From positions 62,001-126,000 of the forward strand of contig NZ_JAEHFX010000002.1 of NCBI RefSeq assembly GCF_016623615.1: 64,000 bases of DNA, written 5' to 3'. The stretch is from Adhaeribacter terrigena (GTDB lineage Bacteria; Bacteroidota; Bacteroidia; Cytophagales; Hymenobacteraceae). The position numbers and the translations under genes are program-made. Below the pieces are notes generated by a model. The model had not been told where the DNA came from and ran no database searches. It saw nothing but the letters and a program-made list of their open reading frames with translations. Below, piece after piece: positions 26,166-34,240 of the stretch. Each line of letters starts with the position of its first letter. The first letter of the stretch is position 1.

Positions 26166-27858
26166 ACTCAAAGCTAAACTCAAATTCCGACTTTTCCTGC
26201 CTGGCTTTTCTCATGGCTTCGTTTGCCCGCAATTCCACTCTCCGGATCTTTCCGCTGATCGTTTTCGGCAGTTCTTCCACAAATTCGATAAGCCGCGGCA
26301 CTTTGTAAGGAGCTAAATTCTGCCGGCTGAAAGCGTAAATTTCCTGCGCCAGTTCTTTGCTCGGTTTGTTTCCCGGAGCCAGAATGATGAACGCCTTTAC
26401 CTGAAAACCTTTGATGGCGTGCGGACTGCCGACCACTGCACTTTCCACCACGGCTTCGTGCTCAATTAAAACGCTCTCCACTTCAAACGGGCCCACGCGG
26501 TAATCCGAAGCTTTGATCACGTCGTCGTCGCGGCCGATGAACCAGATGTAGCCGTCGCCGTCTTTGTAAGCTTTGTCGCCGGTATAGTAGAGGTTGTGCT
26601 TGAAAACGTCTTTCTTCTTTTCCGGGTCGCCGAAATATTCCTTGAAAATACCGTTGGGCCGGCCGGTATCAGTACGCACACAAATGTGGCCTTCTTCGTG
26701 CAGCGGCAGTTCGCGGCCTTCGTCGTCGGCAATAATAATGTCGTAGAGGAACGTGGGTTTACCCATGCTCCCGAATTTCAGTTCGTCGCCCACCAGGTTG
26801 GCCACCATGCAGGTGCTTTCTGTCTGGCCGTAGCCGTCGCGGATCATGATGCCGGTGCCTTCGTGCCAGGTTTCAATAATTTCGGGGTTCAGCGGTTCGC
26901 CGGCGGCCACGCATTCCCGGAAACTGAAATTAAAAGCCTTCAGGTCTTCCTGAATAAGCATCCGCAAAGCGGTTGGTGGCGCGCAGAAGGTGGTAATTTT
27001 ATGCTTTTCGAGTTGCTCTAATTGTGCCTGGGCGTTAAACCGTCCGGCCGGATGATAGGCAAAAACCGTTGCGCCTACGTTCCAGGGGGCAAACACGCAG
27101 CTCCACGAAAACTTGGCCCAGCCCGGCTGCGAAATGTTGTAATGTACATCGCCCTGTTTCAGCCCGATCCAGGAAGCGGTGGAAAGGTGCCCAAACGGAT
27201 AACTCAAGTGCGTGTGCGTAACTACTTTGGGCATTCCGGTAGTACCGGATGTGAAAAACAAAAACAGCGGGTCGTCCGCTTTAGTTTGTACGGCTTCGGC
27301 AGTTTTTGACTGGTTTTCGATAGCGTTTAATGGTTGCCAGCCGGCTTTTTCACCGTCTACAATTATTTTAAGCTTCACTTTCTGATCGAGCAGTTTTTCA
27401 GCTTCGTCAATTTTATCCGCATTTTCCAGGTCGGAAATTACTACGTTGGGTAACAGTTTTTCGAAACGGTATTTAATGTCCTGTACGCCCATGATCGTAG
27501 CCACCGGCACCATAACTAAACCGCCTTTCATAGCCGCGAAATACGCAAACCAGTTGGCCGGTAAAAGTGCTAACTGCAGAAACATACAATCACCTTGATG
27601 CAAGCCATGCGCCCGGAAAAGATTCAGCAGCTGGTTTCCTTTTTCGGCTATTTCGGCAAACGTGTAGCGTTCCTCTTTTTCGCCGTCGGTCCAAAGCAAC
27701 GCTTCTTGCTGTGGGTGCTGTTTTAAGTTAATGGCTTCGAAAACTTCGGTAACCCAGTTGAAATATTCGGGTTTTTCTAAAGGCAAATCGCGCAGTTTAT
27801 TGAATTCGTGGTTGGAGATCAAACTTCTTACTTGCTGAAAATAGGGCGTTAAACTCAT
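26164..27858 (-). CDS. AMP-forming acyl-CoA synthetase (medium-chain-like)
   Basis: A 564-residue adenylate-forming ligase activating a carboxylate with ATP and CoA. Phosphate-binding loop LFFTSGTTGMPKVVTHTH is near residue 200, the adenine motif DGYGQTES near 345, YYTGDKAYKDGDGYIWFIGRDDDVI near 440, and the C-terminal catalytic lysine region KTISGKIRR. The pattern resembles medium-chain (ACSM-type) synthetases more than acetyl-CoA synthetase. The substrate is not fixed by context. Confidence 0.88.
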   Translation of the reverse strand: MSLTPYFQQVRSLISNHEFNKLRDLPLEKPEYFNWVTEVFEAINLKQHPQQEALLWTDGEKEERYTFAEIAEKGNQLLNLFRAHGLHQGDCMFLQLALLPANWFAYFAAMKGGLVMVPVATIMGVQDIKYRFEKLLPNVVISDLENADKIDEAEKLLDQKVKLKIIVDGEKAGWQPLNAIENQSKTAEAVQTKADDPLFLFFTSGTTGMPKVVTHTHLSYPFGHLSTASWIGLKQGDVHYNISQPGWAKFSWSCVFAPWNVGATVFAYHPAGRFNAQAQLEQLEKHKITTFCAPPTALRMLIQEDLKAFNFSFRECVAAGEPLNPEIIETWHEGTGIMIRDGYGQTESTCMVANLVGDELKFGSMGKPTFLYDIIIADDEGRELPLHEEGHICVRTDTGRPNGIFKEYFGDPEKKKDVFKHNLYYTGDKAYKDGDGYIWFIGRDDDVIKASDYRVGPFEVESVLIEHEAVVESAVVGSPHAIKGFQVKAFIILAPGNKPSKELAQEIYAFSRQNLAPYKVPRLIEFVEELPKTISGKIRRVELRANEAMRKARQEKSEFEFSFE

Positions 27859-27889
27859 ATCGATAGCGGGTTTAAGATCAGAAGAAATG

Positions 27890-27918
27890 ACTTTTTAGCC
27901 CGAAAAGCATAGCGTTTT
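27890..27918 (-). repeat. Dispersed 29-nt motif, inverted copy
   Basis: Tail ACTTTTTAGCCC, then core AAAAGCATAGCGTTTT (27903-27918), 32 bases upstream of the acyl-CoA synthetase start. Confidence 0.65.
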
Positions 27919-27975
27919 CAGGGGCTGGAAAGTCTGAATAAGGTACGAAAGGATTTGTTAAAAGGCGAGGGGAAT

Positions 27976-28180
27976 GCGTGAAAATAACCATCCTCGGCCC
28001 CTCCTTGAAAAGGAGGGGAGTTTTTGAACATGATTTTCTTAATTTAAAAGTTTAACAGGATTTATGAATCTCAAATTGAAAACAAAAACGCTATCTTTTT
28101 AAGCAGAAAAAGTAAAAGGAAGTAGAAGGCAAAGCTCCCCTCCTTACAAAGGAGGGGTTGGGGGTGGTTGTATTCACGTC
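27976..28180. repeat. Inverted CCCCTCC-hairpin arms enclosing a motif copy
   Basis: Left arm contains CCCCTCCTTGAAAAGGAGGG (27998 onward). The right arm contains CCCCTCCTTACAAAGGAGGG (28137 onward). Flanks also mirror each other: GCGTGAAAATAACCATCC on the left against GGGTGGTTGTATTCACG on the right. CCCCTCC hairpins like this are common between genes in Bacteroidota. Confidence 0.65.
28085..28113 (+). repeat. Dispersed 29-nt motif, copy
   Basis: Core AAAACGCTATCTTTTT (28085-28100), tail AGCAGAAAAAGT, in the loop of the inverted arms. Confidence 0.65.
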
Positions 28181-28233
28181 AACCTAATCAAATTTCCTCC
28201 CCTTATTTAGCTTTTTAGGTCTGGTGAAACCCA

Positions 28234-28842
28234 TTAAGCAACTACCAACCTTTCTTGCTTTTCTTTTAATCTATCCTGTTTATCTTTTTGATACAAATAC
28301 TTACGCGCCGCCTGCGCCATGGTGGCAATGCTGGCGCCAAGCATAATTATATCTTTAATAACCAATCTTCCGGCGCCACTTAAATACGGAAAACCGTGAT
28401 GCACGTCGCCCAGGGGTTGTACCCAGGTTTCAGGGGTGGTAATGAGAAACGAAAGCGTAACCAGGCTCATGCCGAAGCACAGAAAACTGCCGAAGGCGGA
28501 AACGCCGGGCCAGAGCGGATAGGCGGCAATGAGCAACCCGATCAGCACGATCACCGCGCCGAGGCCGTAGGAAAATTCGTAGGTGTGGTTTTGTTCGTGC
28601 CAGGCTACGTTTTCGGGTTTCAGTTCGCCTTCTTTGTTCATGTGTTTTTTGTATTCGGGCGCGTCGTATTTTAAAAAGAAACTCATGAATGGACTGTTGG
28701 CTACGAACGGGATAATGCCGTGCGCTTCGTAAGGAAATGCTTTTAAACCACCGATCCAGACGAGCACGACGATGAGGCCGAGACGGGATAAATGCAGGCC
28801 GGTTTCCTGCAGGTTGGCCGCGAACTGAAATAACTTTTGCAT
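28234..28842 (-). CDS. DUF417 (YkgB-type) membrane protein
   Basis: A 202-residue inner-membrane protein with about four membrane segments. The family start block LHLSRLGLIVVLVWIGGLKAFPYEAHGI lies at residues 17-44, with PFVANSPFMSFFL next and TFLITTPETW near 150. The C terminus is charged. DUF417 members appear under stress regulons in other bacteria but have no proven function. An AraC-type regulator gene lies 64 bases upstream in the same direction and may control it. Confidence 0.82.
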   Translation of the reverse strand: MQKLFQFAANLQETGLHLSRLGLIVVLVWIGGLKAFPYEAHGIIPFVANSPFMSFFLKYDAPEYKKHMNKEGELKPENVAWHEQNHTYEFSYGLGAVIVLIGLLIAAYPLWPGVSAFGSFLCFGMSLVTLSFLITTPETWVQPLGDVHHGFPYLSGAGRLVIKDIIMLGASIATMAQAARKYLYQKDKQDRLKEKQERLVVA

Positions 28843-28906
28843 GATTCAGAAATTTGTTTCCGCAAATTTCCGGGTTTATCGGGTTCCGAACCATGCACCC
28901 AAGCCC

Positions 28907-29791
28907 TTAAGGGATGGACAAAAAGCCGCGCCGCATGTCCCACTCGGCTTGGCGGAAATGGGCAGGAGAGAGGCCGATGTGTTTTTTGAAGAAGCGACTG
29001 AAGTAATATTCGTCTTTAAACCCCAGGCTCGCCGCCACGGCTTTTACCTGCGTATCGGTGTGCAGCAGTTCCCATTTCGCCTTCAGAATGATCTTTTCCG
29101 CAATGAGCAACGACAGGGTTTTATGGAAATGCTTCCGACTCAGGTTACCTAGAGTTTTTAAAGGAGTATGCAGCGCTTCGGCGTAGAAAGAAGGCTGGTG
29201 GTGCTGGGTGAAATGTTCGTTTATTAGCGTTTCGAGCTGTGTTAAAACGGCCGGGATCGGAATGGTTGGGTTGCAGGTTGGCGTTTGGGCGGTTTTGAGG
29301 CGGGTGAGTTTGACCAGGAAAATTTTAAGATAAGAGAAAACCAGTTCGCCGGTTGCCAGTTCTCCAGTTGCAATTTCTTCCTGCATGTTTTTCAGCAGTT
29401 GCGCTAATTCAGATGCCGTTTCCGAATTAACTGCTATGGGTTGGGCATTGTAAACCTGGTTGAAAAGTACGCCGTTGCAGCCTACTTCGTGCTGATAGGT
29501 TTCGATGCAAAAGAAGTTTGGATGAAAAAGCAGAAGCTGGGCGTTGGTTACGGTTTCCGGGTGTAGGGCAAAAGCCTGATAAATGTTGAAACAGTAAACC
29601 TGACTGGCTTCGTAAGTAGTTTTTGAAAAATCGGTTTCCAGCACGCCGCTCCCTTCTTTGATCCACAGCACGCTGAAATAATTGGTGTGGTTCTGCCAGA
29701 CTTTTTCCCGCGCTTCCACTTCCGAAATAAGCAACGGCGCTACTTCCTGGTTGGCTTTGTAAACGTGTAAGGGCAGTTTTCCGGTGAGCAT
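28907..29791 (-). CDS. AraC-family transcriptional regulator
   Basis: A 294-residue protein with an N-terminal cupin-like sensor region and a C-terminal double helix-turn-helix near residues 190-290. The second motif is clear: VKAVAASLGFKDEYYFSRFFKKHIGLSPAHFRQ. It is transcribed toward the DUF417 gene, its most likely target besides its own promoter. The ligand is unknown. Confidence 0.9.
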   Translation of the reverse strand: MLTGKLPLHVYKANQEVAPLLISEVEAREKVWQNHTNYFSVLWIKEGSGVLETDFSKTTYEASQVYCFNIYQAFALHPETVTNAQLLLFHPNFFCIETYQHEVGCNGVLFNQVYNAQPIAVNSETASELAQLLKNMQEEIATGELATGELVFSYLKIFLVKLTRLKTAQTPTCNPTIPIPAVLTQLETLINEHFTQHHQPSFYAEALHTPLKTLGNLSRKHFHKTLSLLIAEKIILKAKWELLHTDTQVKAVAASLGFKDEYYFSRFFKKHIGLSPAHFRQAEWDMRRGFLSIP

Positions 29792-30149
29792 GATTGCGGG
29801 TTTTAAGCTGTTGGTAAAACGCCAACAAAGGCAAAAACATTAATAGTAATTCAGATTTATTGGTCATCCTGAGCTTGTCGATGGCACTAACGCGTACCAA
29901 ACTCGAACGAAAGGCATTTTTTGCTTCGCTCAAATGCCATAGAAGTAACAGTTTGTTTCCTCGGCGTTGCTCGGAATGACCTAGTTTTTTACTTCACCCC
30001 GGTCGAAACCGAAACACTGCCGTAAAAAAAGAGAAACAACCTGGAAACGACAGCAAGCTGGTCTGTGTGTCATAGACAAGGGAAACGTTAGCTGTTAGTT
30101 TGACTTTTTTAACGAAAAACCATAGCGTTTCGCGCGCAAAACGGTAGGC
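29792..30149. other. 358-base gap with a dispersed GTCATCC/GGAATGAC repeat
   Basis: Holds the long dispersed repeat at 29861-29981, two opposed motif cores near 30117-30150, and otherwise no recognised feature. Confidence 0.5.
29861..29981. repeat. Dispersed inverted repeat (GTCATCCTGAGC ... GCTCGGAATGAC)
   Basis: The ends are near complementary (GGTCATCCTGAGC and GCTCGGAATGACC), and an inner pair AAAGGCATTTTTTGC / CAAATGCC also folds. Elements with these ends are common between genes in Bacteroidota, from general familiarity. Confidence 0.5.
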
Positions 30150-30166
30150 TTAGAAGCTTAAAAACT
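30104..30166. repeat. Two opposed motif copies at the FMN-reductase 3' end
   Basis: An inverted copy has core AAAACCATAGCGTTTC (30117-30132). A direct copy starts with AAAACGGTAGGC (30138-30149) and tail AGCTTAAAAACT, overlapping the stop and last codons of the minus-strand gene at 30150. Confidence 0.55.
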
Positions 30167-30677
30167 GCCCGGCCTGCGCTTCCAAAAGTTCTAAGTAAAA
30201 CGGGGTGGTTACGCGGCCTTCGTTGAAATGCTGATGGATCTGCGGAATGCGCACTTTATTGGCCAGCACGTGCATGCCGAGGTAATTGAAAATATCGGTC
30301 AGGTGGCTCATGGCCAGCAAACCGCCCTGCGTGCCGTTGCTGATGGCCACCATCGCGGCTTTTTTATTGCGGAAGGTATTCGGGTAAGCCAGGCCATCGA
30401 TGAAGGCTTTTAGTACGCCGGGGAAAGAACCGTTGTATTCGGGAAGCACAAAAATGAATTTATCAGAATGCGAAATGAGCGACGAAACCGCATTGAAAGC
30501 TTCGTTTTTGCCGGTATGTTCGTAAAGCGCGGTGCTGATAAAATCAATAGGCAATTCCTGCAGGTCGAGCAATTGCGTGGGCTGCTGGAACTTTTGTAGC
30601 AGCATTTCGGCGTATTGCTCCGCCAGCTTTCGGGAAATTGCGTCCGGCCGGTTCGTGCCTACAATTATTGTGATCAT
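30150..30677 (-). CDS. NADPH-dependent FMN reductase family protein
   Basis: A 175-residue flavodoxin-like oxidoreductase. It has the N-terminal phosphate/FMN loop IIVGTNRPDAISRKLAEQY and the hallmark PEYNGSFPGVLKAFIDGL near residues 80-97, followed by KKAAMVAISNGTQGG. Such proteins reduce FMN, quinones or related compounds with NAD(P)H. The substrate is unknown. Its last codons overlap a motif tail. Confidence 0.88.
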   Translation of the reverse strand: MITIIVGTNRPDAISRKLAEQYAEMLLQKFQQPTQLLDLQELPIDFISTALYEHTGKNEAFNAVSSLISHSDKFIFVLPEYNGSFPGVLKAFIDGLAYPNTFRNKKAAMVAISNGTQGGLLAMSHLTDIFNYLGMHVLANKVRIPQIHQHFNEGRVTTPFYLELLEAQAGQFLSF

Positions 30678-30780
30678 AGCGGGTAGGGGCAGAAAATTTT
30701 AAGAGGCTGCCTGCGTTCAAAATTAATGCTTTCCTTCGAATTAATTGTCTGCAACTTTTTTCCATGCAACATCACGAATA

Positions 30781-30809
30781 TAAACGGTATGCTTTCGGGC
30801 CCGAAAACT
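30781..30809 (+). repeat. Dispersed 29-nt motif, divergent-gap copy
   Basis: Core TAAACGGTATGCTTTC (30781-30796), tail GGCCCGAAAACT, in the gap between divergently transcribed genes. Confidence 0.6.
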
Positions 30810-30838
30810 AAATGCTGTTAAATCAGTGCAACCATTGC

Positions 30839-30866
30839 TTGCCGAATATGAATTCTGTTAACTTTG
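30839..30866 (+). promoter_or_regulatory. Promoter of the gene at 30909
   Basis: A -33 TTG (30839-30841) and a -7 box TAACTTTG (30859-30866), 17 bases apart, match the Bacteroidota primary sigma consensus. The leader would be about 36 bases. Confidence 0.6.
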
Positions 30867-30908
30867 TTTGCATAAACTCAAAAAATACATTCAGAATTCT
30901 CCCGGCTA

Positions 30909-32405
30909 ATGAAGTTTACATGGTTCTTCGGTGTTTGTTTAATGATCATTTTCCGGGCTGAAGCGCAGCAGGATTCAACCGCAATCCGCGATGTTTTTAA
31001 AAGCAAGCGGCATTTGGAAATTAGCCTGAATCATGGTTTTATGCGACCTTCCATCCATCCGGTTTCCGGGCCGCATGAGGCTTATCCTTTAACCGGGCGG
31101 GTTTTCGATCTGGGTTTAGGATACACGTTCAATGCTTCGGAGAATTTGGGGTTTACGGCAACCGGAAAGCTTGGCGCATATCCCATGCTTGTGGGTATAC
31201 CGCCAACAGATTATTCTTACGGACAGGATACCAAACAGTATTTTCACTGGGTGAGCTATACGGGTTTTGCAGAACTATCCGGAACGGCCACTTACCGCCA
31301 TTTTCTGAGTTCGCGACTTGCCTGGGCTTCCGGCGGAGGAGTGGGGGTAAAGTTTTTAGTTTCCACTTCATCGGGCGCAGGGATGAGCTCTTCTTTGTCT
31401 GACAGCCATTCCTATTATAGATTAGAAAACAGCGGCAAAGCAAAACCATTTCTGTTGTTGCAAACCGGGTTCCAGTACAAACTTAAAAATTCCGATCTGC
31501 TGGGCCTGCGCCTGTCATACCATCACTCGTTAAGGCCTGTTCAGGAAGGTTCTTATTATATTGCTTCCAATTCTCCGGCGTTTTCCCAGGGTACCATTCG
31601 TGTGCAAGGGCATCAGCTTACGGTTGGCCTGGGTTATACTTTTACGGGTTACGAAAAGCTGCAGCGCCGCATGCAGGCTGAAACCCCGCAAAATAAAAGG
31701 GCCTTTAAAAGAACGTTGAAGCGGGAATATTATGAGCAACGCATGCCTAAAAGCTCGGCTTTGCGGGTTTACGGCGCTATTTTCGCCGATCAGAATACTT
31801 CCACAGACAAAGCAGGAGTAATTGGTAGTGCCAGGCCGGGAAGTTTAGGCGCCGGGCTGGAGTTTCACAGGGCATTTCATCCGCATTTTTTCTGGGAAGC
31901 CGGCTTTAACATGCACGAATACTGGGAAGGCAATTCCTACCGATATCCGGGGCTGATTTTTTCAGGTTCATCGTCTAATGCATTTGAAGCCAGGCAAGTG
32001 AGCGGCGGGGCAGGGTATATCTTACGCAATAAAAACCTGGTGCCGTTATTTTATTTTTCAGGAGGAGCTGCTTTGGCCTATTCGCCCGATTATAAAGGAT
32101 TGTCCGGCCATTCCTACGGCAGATTTGAAACAAAAACTCCGCCCGGTTATCTTGAAATGTATACTGAAAATTATATGTTACGGAAAGTTTTCCCATTGCT
32201 TTATACCGGCGTACGGAAAGATTTCCGCATCAGAGGTAAGCTCTTCTTTTCGCCCGCTTTTAAATATTACCAGGGCCTGACCAAAGTGTATGATCAGCGT
32301 GTGCAATATACCACCAGCCAGTTCTTTCCTGAATACAGGCAATCGTCGGTTTTCATGCGGGGAAGTTATTTCGAATATTCGCTGGGACTGAAACTGGACT
32401 TATAA
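30909..32405 (+). CDS. Outer-membrane protein with two barrel-like halves
   Basis: A 498-residue protein with a signal peptide (residues 1-19, cleavage near AEAQQ). It seems to have two beta-rich halves. Residues 35-250 end in VGLGYTFTGYEKL. A basic linker of about 30 residues follows (NKRAFKRTLKREYYEQRMPK). Residues 280-498 then end in the aromatic-rich strand SYFEYSLGLKLDL. Each half resembles a small outer-membrane barrel. No named family was recognised. Confidence 0.65.
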   Translation: MKFTWFFGVCLMIIFRAEAQQDSTAIRDVFKSKRHLEISLNHGFMRPSIHPVSGPHEAYPLTGRVFDLGLGYTFNASENLGFTATGKLGAYPMLVGIPPTDYSYGQDTKQYFHWVSYTGFAELSGTATYRHFLSSRLAWASGGGVGVKFLVSTSSGAGMSSSLSDSHSYYRLENSGKAKPFLLLQTGFQYKLKNSDLLGLRLSYHHSLRPVQEGSYYIASNSPAFSQGTIRVQGHQLTVGLGYTFTGYEKLQRRMQAETPQNKRAFKRTLKREYYEQRMPKSSALRVYGAIFADQNTSTDKAGVIGSARPGSLGAGLEFHRAFHPHFFWEAGFNMHEYWEGNSYRYPGLIFSGSSSNAFEARQVSGGAGYILRNKNLVPLFYFSGGAALAYSPDYKGLSGHSYGRFETKTPPGYLEMYTENYMLRKVFPLLYTGVRKDFRIRGKLFFSPAFKYYQGLTKVYDQRVQYTTSQFFPEYRQSSVFMRGSYFEYSLGLKLDL

Positions 32406-32431
32406 AGGAAGACCACCGCACAGGAGTTTTC

Positions 32432-32460
32432 ACTTTTTCAGGCCGAAACTATAGCGTTTT
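32432..32460 (-). repeat. Dispersed 29-nt motif, inverted copy
   Basis: Tail ACTTTTTCAGGC, then core GAAACTATAGCGTTTT (32445-32460), 27 bases after the stop at 32405. AATGATTGAATTATTGAATG-type simple sequence follows. Confidence 0.65.
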
Positions 32461-32542
32461 GGGAATGATTGAATTATTGAATGAGAGAATGCCCGAATGA
32501 TGGAATGGGAGGGTAGTGAAGATTTTTCTGATTCAGTTGAAT

Positions 32543-32587
32543 AAAAAAACGCTATGGTTTTGAGCTCCAAAACCATAGCGTTTTTTT
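32543..32587. terminator. Perfect hairpin of two inverted motif cores
   Basis: Arms of 20 bases (32543-32562 and 32568-32587), each a core AAAACGCTATGGTTTT with flanking A or T run, with loop AGCTC. With A and T runs outside the stem it is a bidirectional intrinsic terminator between convergent genes. Confidence 0.8.
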
Positions 32588-32606
32588 ATTTCAGAGATTC
32601 AGTCTC

Positions 32607-33035
32607 TTATAACCAGTTGCTCCACGGAATACGGCTTAGAATAAGAATAAGACCCAGCGTGAAGAAAATCAATATTTTTTTGTAGCGGGCGTTGCTATCA
32701 GTCAGGCGTTTGGCTTTGGAGTACCCGATGGTAATGAGTACAGCGGCAATGATCATGGTAAGCGGGTGTTCCAGCATCAGCAGACGAGCTGCGCCATCTT
32801 TCATGTTTCCGCCGGAAAAATTGCTCAGCCCGTATGGCGAAACAAAGTAAAGCACCAAACCAATTACTACCTGAATATGCGTGGCGATCAGACCGATCAA
32901 AGCAATTTTGCGGTTTCCTTCGGTAAAAGGCTTGTTGCCCATAAACCCGATGAGGTTGTAAACAATGGCAAAGATCAGGGCGGCCAGCAGTAAATAAGCT
33001 AAACCCGAGTGTGCGTGCATTAATCCGGTGTACAT
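32607..33035 (-). CDS. Four-helix membrane protein, cytochrome-b-like
   Basis: A protein of 142 residues from the preferred ATG (MYTGLMHAHSGLAYLLL). An in-frame ATG at 33080 would add a basic leader of 15 residues. Four membrane segments are visible, with histidines at the ends of helices (MHAHSG, THIQ, LEHPLT), so heme binding is possible. Similar Bacteroidota proteins are often labelled cytochrome B without proof. Confidence 0.6.
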   Translation of the reverse strand: MYTGLMHAHSGLAYLLLAALIFAIVYNLIGFMGNKPFTEGNRKIALIGLIATHIQVVIGLVLYFVSPYGLSNFSGGNMKDGAARLLMLEHPLTMIIAAVLITIGYSKAKRLTDSNARYKKILIFFTLGLILILSRIPWSNWL

Positions 33036-33220
33036 AGTTTTTAGTTTGTTTTTTTTAGTGGCAGCCGTTTTCTGGCTCATTCATTTACAGGCTAAATTAA
33101 GCATTTATTGTATAGCCCGCAGCATATCATCATTGCAAAATTCAGTTTGCTGAATGTTCTTCGGGAATGGGCTGCTATCGCTTTGAGATTTCAGGCCACA
33201 ATCTCTGGCGTTTTGGCACA

Positions 33221-33256
33221 AAAAAACCTGTGAGATCCTATTGGCCTCACAGGTTT
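33221..33256 (-). terminator. Intrinsic terminator of the sdh operon
   Basis: On the minus strand, stem AAACCTGTGAG / CTCACAGGTTT with an 11-base loop is followed by a T run. It lies 41 bases after the sdhB stop. Confidence 0.8.
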
Positions 33257-33263
33257 AAAAAAG

Positions 33264-33296
33264 CCCTCCCCTGAATCAGGGGAGGTTTGGGAAGGG
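33264..33296. repeat. CCTCCCC-type hairpin at the sdhB stop
   Basis: CCTCCCCTGA / TCAGGGGAGG forms a hairpin, followed by TTTGGGAAGGG. It belongs to the CCCCTCC repeat class seen at 27998, 28137, 52612 and 63838. Confidence 0.55.
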
Positions 33297-34079
33297 TTAA
33301 ACGTTTTGCGACGTTAGTTTAGCGCCTAAATATTCACGGTTCAGGATCGCAATGTTTTCCAGGGAAATGCCTACCGGGCATTCGGCGGCGCAGGCACCAA
33401 TGTTGGAGCAAGCCCCGAAACCTTCGATATCCATCTGTGCAACCATGTTTTCGGCACGGGTTTTCGCTTCTACTTTACCTTGCGGCAGCATGGCAAACTG
33501 GCTTACTTTCGCGCTTACAAACAACATAGCCGAAGCGTTTTTACAAGCTGCCACGCAGGCGCCGCAACCAATACAAGTTGCCGCATCAAACGCTTTATCA
33601 GCAATCGATTTTGGAATCGGAATAGCATTCGCATCGGGCACACCACCGGTATTTACCGAAACGTAACCACCAGCCTGCTGAATCCGGTCGAAAGCCGAAC
33701 GGTCTACGCTCAGATCTTTGTGGATCGGGAATGCGTTCGCTCTCCACGGCTCAATCACAATGGTATCGCCATCGTTGAATTTGCGCATGTGCAGCTGGCA
33801 AGTGGTAGTGCCTTGCTCCGGACCGTGTGCCCGGCCGTTGATATAAAGCGAACACATACCGCAGATCCCTTCGCGGCAATCGTGGTCGAAAGCGATCGGA
33901 TCTACGCCTTTGTGGGCCAGGTTTTCGTTCACTACGTCCAGCATTTCCAGGAAAGACATTTCCGGGGAAATATTTTCGGCTTTGTAAGTTTCCAGGGCGC
34001 CGGCTGCCTTGTTATTTTTTTGCCGCCAAACCTTTAAAGTAAGGTTCATGGGCTTGAGGTTCGGATTATTACCTGCCAT
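33297..34079 (-). CDS. sdhB: Succinate dehydrogenase/fumarate reductase iron-sulfur subunit
   Basis: A 260-residue electron-transfer subunit passing electrons from FAD to menaquinone. [2Fe-2S] ligands: CREGICGMC and the later Cys of TTTCQL. [4Fe-4S]: CIGCGAC. [3Fe-4S] and shared ligands: [12 protein letters not shown]. The set is complete. It follows sdhA by 161 bases, a gap filled by an inverted repeat with a motif copy inside. Confidence 0.95.
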   Translation of the reverse strand: MAGNNPNLKPMNLTLKVWRQKNNKAAGALETYKAENISPEMSFLEMLDVVNENLAHKGVDPIAFDHDCREGICGMCSLYINGRAHGPEQGTTTCQLHMRKFNDGDTIVIEPWRANAFPIHKDLSVDRSAFDRIQQAGGYVSVNTGGVPDANAIPIPKSIADKAFDAATCIGCGACVAACKNASAMLFVSAKVSQFAMLPQGKVEAKTRAENMVAQMDIEGFGACSNIGACAAECPVGISLENIAILNREYLGAKLTSQNV

Positions 34080-34085
34080 ATCTTT

Positions 34086-34230
34086 ATTTTAATTAGAAAT
34101 TAGAAATTAAAAATTAGAAATTATCTGAATGGTAGGTTTTGACTTTTCTGGCCTGGAACCCTACCGTTTTTAATTCCTGATTCTTAACTTCTAATTCATA
34201 CTAAATTTCTAATTTTTAATTTCTGATTTT
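34086..34230. repeat. AATTAGAAATT-type inverted repeat enclosing a motif copy
   Basis: Left arm AATTAGAAATTAGAAATT and right arm AATTTCTAATTTTTAATTTC are reverse complements within the sdhA-sdhB gap. The loop holds a motif copy at 34142-34170 and an extra GGTAGGTTTT that can pair with AACCCTACC. Confidence 0.6.
34142..34170 (-). repeat. Dispersed 29-nt motif inside the sdh operon
   Basis: Tail ACTTTTCTGGCC, then core GGAACCCTACCGTTTT (34155-34170). Confidence 0.6.
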
Positions 34231-34240
34231 TAATTAGCGC

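Larger units (their letters stand above)
27859..28233. other. 375-base repeat mosaic
   Basis: Holds two motif copies in opposite orientations and an inverted repeat with CCCCTCC-type hairpin arms (27976-28180). The loop includes GAACATGATTTTCTT...AACAGGATTTATG, which resembles 52681-52721. No gene was seen. Confidence 0.55.

Noticed and set aside
33186-33216. Diverged motif copy before the sdh terminator
   Set aside because: TTTCAGGCC and CGTTTTGG are at suitable spacing, but the central TA is lost, so I did not count it.
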